From contig NZ_RBVZ01000008.1 in the NCBI RefSeq assembly GCF_004000435.1, forward strand, positions 1-64,000: a stretch of 64,000 nt of DNA. Direction: 5' to 3'. The first letter of the stretch is position 1, and the number at the start of each line of letters is the position of its first letter. The position numbers were made by a program, and so were the translations under genes. The notes under the pieces are model-generated. The model did no database searches and was not told where the DNA came from. It was given only the letters and a program-made list of their open reading frames with translations. Below, in pieces: positions 60,174 to 64,000 of the stretch. Origin of the DNA: Alexandriicola marinus (GTDB taxonomy: Bacteria > Pseudomonadota > Alphaproteobacteria > Rhodobacterales > Rhodobacteraceae).

Positions 60174-61688
60174 CTAAAGCCCGAAATCGGCCCGCGACAT
60201 GTCGAGCGCGCCATAGACGACGATCTCCAAGTCGGACAGCCCATCGCCATTGACGTCGAAGTTCACGATGGACAGGACGCCGCCCACGTTCGTCGTCCGC
60301 AATTCCGCGCCACCCGACCCGGTGAAGGCACCCGTGCCCAGGAATGCGATGCTGGTCTCGATGGAATAGAGGTCGATGATGTCCTCGCCCTGTTCGAAAT
60401 CGAGGATACTGTCAGCCTCGCCCGCCGCGCTATCGCTGATCGCGGTGAACAGGAACACGTCAGCCCCCTCCTCTCCCAGAAGGAAGTCGATATCGTCGCC
60501 GCCGGTGATCACGTCGGCCCCGCCGCCGCCAAGAAGGATATCGATCCCCGAGCCACCGTTGACCTGGTCAGTGAATTGACCGCCCTGGACATAGTCGGCG
60601 CCGCCTTTCGTCGACACAGCGCCTGTAATCAGACCTTCCCCGGTGGTCACCACGATGTCCTGTCCGTCGCCGAGAGCCATGGCCCCCGATATCTGACCGG
60701 TGTTGACGATCAGAGTGGCGAACGTCGACCCTGCAGCGATAGCGATCGCATCTAATCCCCTTGCAGAGACGATCTCGCCCGAATTGGTCAGTTGGAAACT
60801 GTTCCCGGCAAGATCCTCAAGGAAGATCCCCGAGAAAGATGCAGAAATCAGGCCGGAATTCTGCACGATCAGGTTTGCCCCTGCTGAAACGATCCCAAAA
60901 CCAGAGACGGACACGATCTCACCCGAGTTCTGCACGCTGTCAGACCTGTTGGAAGAAAGTAGTTCCAACGCGGCGTAGGATCCAGAACCTGACATCGAAA
61001 TCCGACCTGAATTGACAAGGTCCAGATCGCCCAGCGAATGAAAAAGCGTACTATCGGATATCGATAGCAGATCACCGCTGTTATCGAGGGAGAGGTCTCC
61101 CGAAATATGATGTATTGCGCTCTCCCAACCCTCGATAAGACCGGAATTGGAAATATCGAATTGAGCATTTTCATCATCGCCACTGATCTGGATCCCGAAA
61201 TACCCCGAGGCTATCATCCCGGTATTCGTGATCTGTGCCTGACCAATAGTAACGAGCGACACCCCGCGGGAGATCGAGGCGGAAGATAAATCATAATCCG
61301 AATTGGCCACAATCGTGCCAGTGTTGCGCAAGACGAATTCATCGCCGTCGATGCTGAGCCCGGAACTCGTCCCCTCGATCAGGCCTTCATTCGTAACGGA
61401 GGACCGCTCCCCTTGCAGCCAGATGCCCTGATCACCGGAACTGACGATCCCCGAGGCAGAAACGACGACCTCGCTTTCACTCGATGCGCCATTACCGAAG
61501 ACGCCAGAGGAAAAGGCCTGGCTCGCGACGATGCCCGCGACGATGAGAGTGCTGTTGTCGAACCCATCGAAATCGAAGGCGTTGCCGCCGGAATTGGTGA
61601 CGGCCGTGTTGATCTCGACCACAGAAAGCGAGTCATCCGAAGGCGCAGCCGCCCCCGTTGTCGTGTCGGTCAGAATGACTGAAGTCAT
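60174..61688 (-). CDS. Secreted beta-helix/RTX calcium-binding protein
   Basis: 504 aa from ATG 61688. Residues 20-350 hold many short repeats of the form xNSGxIxx or xNTGxI (e.g. VTNEGLIEG, ITNTGMIAS, ISNSGLIEG, VQNSGEIVS), a right-handed beta-helix pattern seen in adhesins. Then come RTX nonapeptides (GGADYVQGG, GGSGIDILLGGGGADVITGGDD) and a conserved C-terminal block (ILDFEQGEDIIDLY ... LEIVVYGALDMSRADFGL). There is no N-terminal signal peptide, so export by a type I system via the C-terminus is expected; no such system is in the window. A paralogue lies 1.4 kb away. Confidence 0.85.
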   Translation of the reverse strand: MTSVILTDTTTGAAAPSDDSLSVVEINTAVTNSGGNAFDFDGFDNSTLIVAGIVASQAFSSGVFGNGASSESEVVVSASGIVSSGDQGIWLQGERSSVTNEGLIEGTSSGLSIDGDEFVLRNTGTIVANSDYDLSSASISRGVSLVTIGQAQITNTGMIASGYFGIQISGDDENAQFDISNSGLIEGWESAIHHISGDLSLDNSGDLLSISDSTLFHSLGDLDLVNSGRISMSGSGSYAALELLSSNRSDSVQNSGEIVSVSGFGIVSAGANLIVQNSGLISASFSGIFLEDLAGNSFQLTNSGEIVSARGLDAIAIAAGSTFATLIVNTGQISGAMALGDGQDIVVTTGEGLITGAVSTKGGADYVQGGQFTDQVNGGSGIDILLGGGGADVITGGDDIDFLLGEEGADVFLFTAISDSAAGEADSILDFEQGEDIIDLYSIETSIAFLGTGAFTGSGGAELRTTNVGGVLSIVNFDVNGDGLSDLEIVVYGALDMSRADFGL

Positions 61689-61993
61689 GAAATGCAAACT
61701 CGCGAGCAATACGTGATGACGACAAACGTGTCCCGATGATCCGGTCTTTGTCAAGGAGGCCCTGCCCGGACCCTAATGCATGCCAGACAACGGCAAACCT
61801 TCCTCCGGAGAGGTCATGGAATGCCGCCTCTTCACCCCGGTTATCCCCACGGGGCGCAGACAGCCTTGTGGTCGTTTCATTGCGCGCGCGGACCGGAACC
61901 GTTGATCGGTCAGGCGCTTGTGATCCTCACGCCCTCCCCCTGACGGGACGGCGGGCGGGGCGTCGGCGCAAGCCGCGCGTCGCCCGGCCGGCC
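61689..61993. other. 305-bp intergenic region between the aldo/keto reductase and first RTX gene
   Basis: No gene was seen. On the minus strand, TTGACA (61749-61754, written as TGTCAA on the plus strand) is a good -35 hexamer for the RTX gene, but no clear -10 was found at the right spacing. The rest is GC-rich and shows no strong hairpin. Confidence 0.4.
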
Positions 61994-63040
61994 TCAATAG
62001 GGCATCGGGTGGGCCTTGTGGGTCTCCACGATGTCGGACAGCACCTCGTCGGACAGGGTTACATCCTTGCCCTCGAGGATATGTTCCAGCTGCGTGACGT
62101 TCGTCGCCCCGAAGATCGGGCAGACCGGAAACGGCCGCGTCGTCTGCCATGCCATCGCCATGTGAACCGGCGACAGGCCGTGCCTTTCGGCAAGATCGAC
62201 ATAGGCCCGTGCCGTCCCCTCCGACCGCGCCGTGACCCGCCCGCCCATTTCCGGAACCAGCGACCGGCGCGATCCCTCGGGCACCGTGCCGTCCAGATAC
62301 TTGCCGGTCAGGATCCCGGCCGCCAGCGGCGAGAACGACAGCAACAGGACATCCTCGTTCACCGCCATTTCGGCCATGTCGGTGTCATAAAGCCGGCACA
62401 TCAGCGAATATTCATTCTGCACACTGACGAGCCTTGGCCCGCCCGTGGCCTCGGCCCGGTCGATCCAGCGTGTCGTGCCCCAGCAGGTTTCATTCGACAT
62501 TCCGAAGGCGCGAATCTTGCCCTCTGCCACCAGATCCTTGAGCACGCCCAGAATCGAGTCCATGTGATCGAGCGTCTCCTGACGGCTCTGGCCGGCGGGA
62601 TCGTAGGTCCAGTTCTGGCGGAACATGTAGCTGCCGCGCACCGGCCAGTGCAGCTGGTAGAGGTCGATCACGTCGCGCCGCAGGCGCCGCAGCGAATCCT
62701 CGACCGCGCCGCGCAGGTTCTCGGTCGTGTATCCCTTGCCATTCTCGCGCAGACCCATGCCGTTTGGGCCAACAGCCTTTGTCGCCACCTTGATCTCCGC
62801 GCCGCGGCCTGTCTTTTCGATCCAGTTGCCGATCACCGTTTCCGAGTTGCCGGCCGTCTCGGGCCGGACGGGATTGACCGGATACATCTCGGCTGTGTCG
62901 AGAAAATCGATCCCGGCATCGAGAGACATCTCGATCTGGCGGTGGGCATCGGCCTCTGGCGTCTGTCCCGCAAATGTCATCGTGCCGAGGCACCATTCGG
63001 ACACGGTAAACCCGGCCCGTCCGAGGGGGATCTGTTTCAT
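61994..63040 (-). CDS. Aldo/keto reductase (Tas/YajO-like)
   Basis: 348 aa AKR barrel. IPLGRAGFTVSEWCLGTMTFAG at the N-terminus (in part LGRAGFTVSEWCLGTMTF), catalytic residues in GIDFLDTAEMYPV (Asp, Tyr), a KVATKAVG lysine strand and QLHWP (His). FSPLAAGILTGKY and a C-terminal cofactor-binding segment PIFGATNVTQLEHI follow. It is NADPH-dependent with an unknown carbonyl substrate; the closest named relatives are Tas-type proteins. The gene lies alone between two RTX paralogues on the same strand. ATG 63040 is a normal family start. Confidence 0.92.
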   Translation of the reverse strand: MKQIPLGRAGFTVSEWCLGTMTFAGQTPEADAHRQIEMSLDAGIDFLDTAEMYPVNPVRPETAGNSETVIGNWIEKTGRGAEIKVATKAVGPNGMGLRENGKGYTTENLRGAVEDSLRRLRRDVIDLYQLHWPVRGSYMFRQNWTYDPAGQSRQETLDHMDSILGVLKDLVAEGKIRAFGMSNETCWGTTRWIDRAEATGGPRLVSVQNEYSLMCRLYDTDMAEMAVNEDVLLLSFSPLAAGILTGKYLDGTVPEGSRRSLVPEMGGRVTARSEGTARAYVDLAERHGLSPVHMAMAWQTTRPFPVCPIFGATNVTQLEHILEGKDVTLSDEVLSDIVETHKAHPMPY

Positions 63041-63100
63041 GCTGACCTCTTTTCGCTTGTTCGGCGCGAGGTTAGCGAGTGTCAGGCCAAGGGCAAGACG

Positions 63101-64000
63101 TCAAAGCCCGAAATCGGCCAGCGTCATGTCGACCACGCCATAGACCAGGATTTCCAGTTCGGCTGTCCCGTCTCCGTTCACGTCGAGTTGGGCGAGCGTG
63201 ACCGCGCCGCCGATGTCCTTCGTGGCGATCTCGGCGCCACCGGTTGCCGAGAACCCGGCCTCACCGACAAAGGCGATGCCGCTTGCGATGGCGTAGAAAT
63301 CGATGATGTCGGCACCCTGTTCGAAATCCAGGATGGACGTGATCTCTCCCCCCGGCGGACTCACACTGGAATCGAGGAAATAGAACGTATCCGCGCCCGC
63401 CTGTCCCAGAAGAAACTTCGTTCCGCCGCGATTGACAGTGATCTCGTCGTCCCCGGCACCGCCAAGTATGATGTCGATACCGCCGCCCGTGGTGAGCGCG
63501 TCATCGCCATTTCCGCCAGTGATGTAGTCATTGTCGGCCCCGCCATCGATCGTCTCTGAGGATGTGCCGCCGAGGATCGTATCGTTTCCGTTCCCGCCCT
63601 CGACCACACCGGCAATCACGCCCTGCCCCGCATTCACGACGACATCGTCCCCGCTGCCAAGAACGACGTCACCGAGAATATCGCCGGTGTTGGTAAGCCC
63701 GACGCTCGTTGCCTCGTCGGCACCGATGGCAATTCCGCTGCCCGAACTGATCGTGCCGCTGTTTGCGATGGACATCTCGCCCGAGGTAATCGTCGTGATC
63801 GCGGCATTGGATGTGGCGGAAATGGTCCCGGCATTGACCACCAGCAGGTCCGCATTGTCGGACGCCACAGCGTGTGTGCCCCCGGAAATCGTTCCGGTAT
63901 TGTCCACGCTCATGTCTCCGGATGTCACGATGGCAAGCGCGACAGCATCGCTCGAAATCACCCCATCCGCCAGATTCTGCACCAGAAAGGACCCGCTGAA
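63101..64000 (-). CDS. Second beta-helix/RTX protein, paralogue of the first (5' end cut by window)
   Basis: The frame stays open to the window edge at 64000, so the N-terminus is missing; about 300 aa are visible. The visible part has beta-helix repeats (VDNTGTISGG, VNAGTISATS, IANSGTISSG, LTNTGDILGD), then RTX nonapeptides (GGNGNDTILGG, GGADNDYITGGNGDDALTTGGG) and the same C-terminal block as the first protein: ILDFEQGADIIDFY, then LEILVYGVVDMTLADFGL. The shared tail is probably the type I secretion signal. The two genes flank an aldo/keto reductase and look like an old tandem duplication. Confidence 0.85.
   Translation of the reverse strand, partial: FSGSFLVQNLADGVISSDAVALAIVTSGDMSVDNTGTISGGTHAVASDNADLLVVNAGTISATSNAAITTITSGEMSIANSGTISSGSGIAIGADEATSVGLTNTGDILGDVVLGSGDDVVVNAGQGVIAGVVEGGNGNDTILGGTSSETIDGGADNDYITGGNGDDALTTGGGIDIILGGAGDDEITVNRGGTKFLLGQAGADTFYFLDSSVSPPGGEITSILDFEQGADIIDFYAIASGIAFVGEAGFSATGGAEIATKDIGGAVTLAQLDVNGDGTAELEILVYGVVDMTLADFGL

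Overview
The window looks like one contiguous stretch of a high-GC alphaproteobacterial chromosome, most likely from the Rhodobacteraceae/Roseobacter group. Support for this: the dnaG-rpoD pair, an nrdR/ribD/ribE/ribBA/ribH/nusB set, MmcB, DUF6324, DUF3572, DUF983 and DUF2927 genes, a PleD-type diguanylate cyclase, a tRNA-His without an encoded G-1, and CcrM-type GANTC sites. No phage, transposase, CRISPR array or rRNA was seen. Genes are tightly packed, often with 1-4 bp ATGA/GTGA/TGATG overlaps. Four tail-to-tail gene pairs share a CTAG that carries both stop codons.

Layout. (1) 1-12.95 kb is an accessory catabolic island: an HpcH/HpaI aldolase (cut by the window edge), a PLP D-serine/D-threonine dehydratase-like enzyme, RidA, a GntR/LacI-type regulator and an SDR, divergent from NagA and a cytosolic sialidase-fold protein. 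Opposing these is an operon NanE - ROK kinase - M81 peptidase - second sialidase-fold protein - MFS transporter with a HEAT-repeat tail. NanE, the kinase and NagA make up the lower part of sialic acid/N-acetylmannosamine catabolism. A palindromic operator candidate lies between the divergent units. (2) 13-17.7 kb: tRNA-His, DUF6324, MmcB, two tiny membrane proteins flanking a candidate structured RNA, then nusB, ribH, ribBA (GTP cyclohydrolase II half degenerate) and ribE. (3) 17.8-24.0 kb: a capsule block on the opposite strand (kpsS, DUF3179, a Wza/KpsD-like exporter, kpsC) that separates ribE from ribD-nrdR. (4) 25.8-33 kb: DUF1353, YjbQ, HlyU, rpoD, dnaG, tadA and a pseudouridine synthase. 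Four GANTC sites and a DnaA-box-like 9-mer lie just upstream of rpoD.

(5) 33.3-40 kb is a probable eight-gene operon: a tiny membrane protein, XpaC, TelA, a DUF2927 lipoprotein, an SPFH protein with a GYF_2-like tail, two b561-type cytochromes and a double zinc-ribbon membrane protein. This is a good candidate for a poorly described envelope-stress module. (6) 40-47 kb: Hsp20, a PfkB sugar kinase, Dtd, a CPA2 antiporter, a CAP protein, and the zinc uptake system zur-znuC-znuB divergent from znuA, with a Zur-box candidate, a His-rich tail on the ATPase and a His/Asp-rich loop on the binding protein. (7) 47-56.9 kb: an MttB-family methyltransferase, PleD with a mutated first receiver, an ECF sigma / putative anti-sigma / metal-sensor-like / EF-hand cluster, NUDIX, a DMT transporter and a fatty-acid desaturase divergent from an XRE regulator. 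(8) 56.9-59.8 kb: carnitine catabolism (carnitine dehydrogenase-thioesterase fusion, lipocalin, BKACE). This yields glycine betaine, which the MttB homologue 9 kb away could in principle demethylate. (9) 60.2-64 kb: two paralogous beta-helix/RTX secreted proteins flanking an aldo/keto reductase; the second runs off the window.

Four 22-bp palindromes of fixed design (two of them paired) are scattered at 24.1, 31.6 and 47.05 kb and look like a dispersed intergenic repeat. Everything here was read by eye. Family names rest on recognised motifs, and no database search was run.
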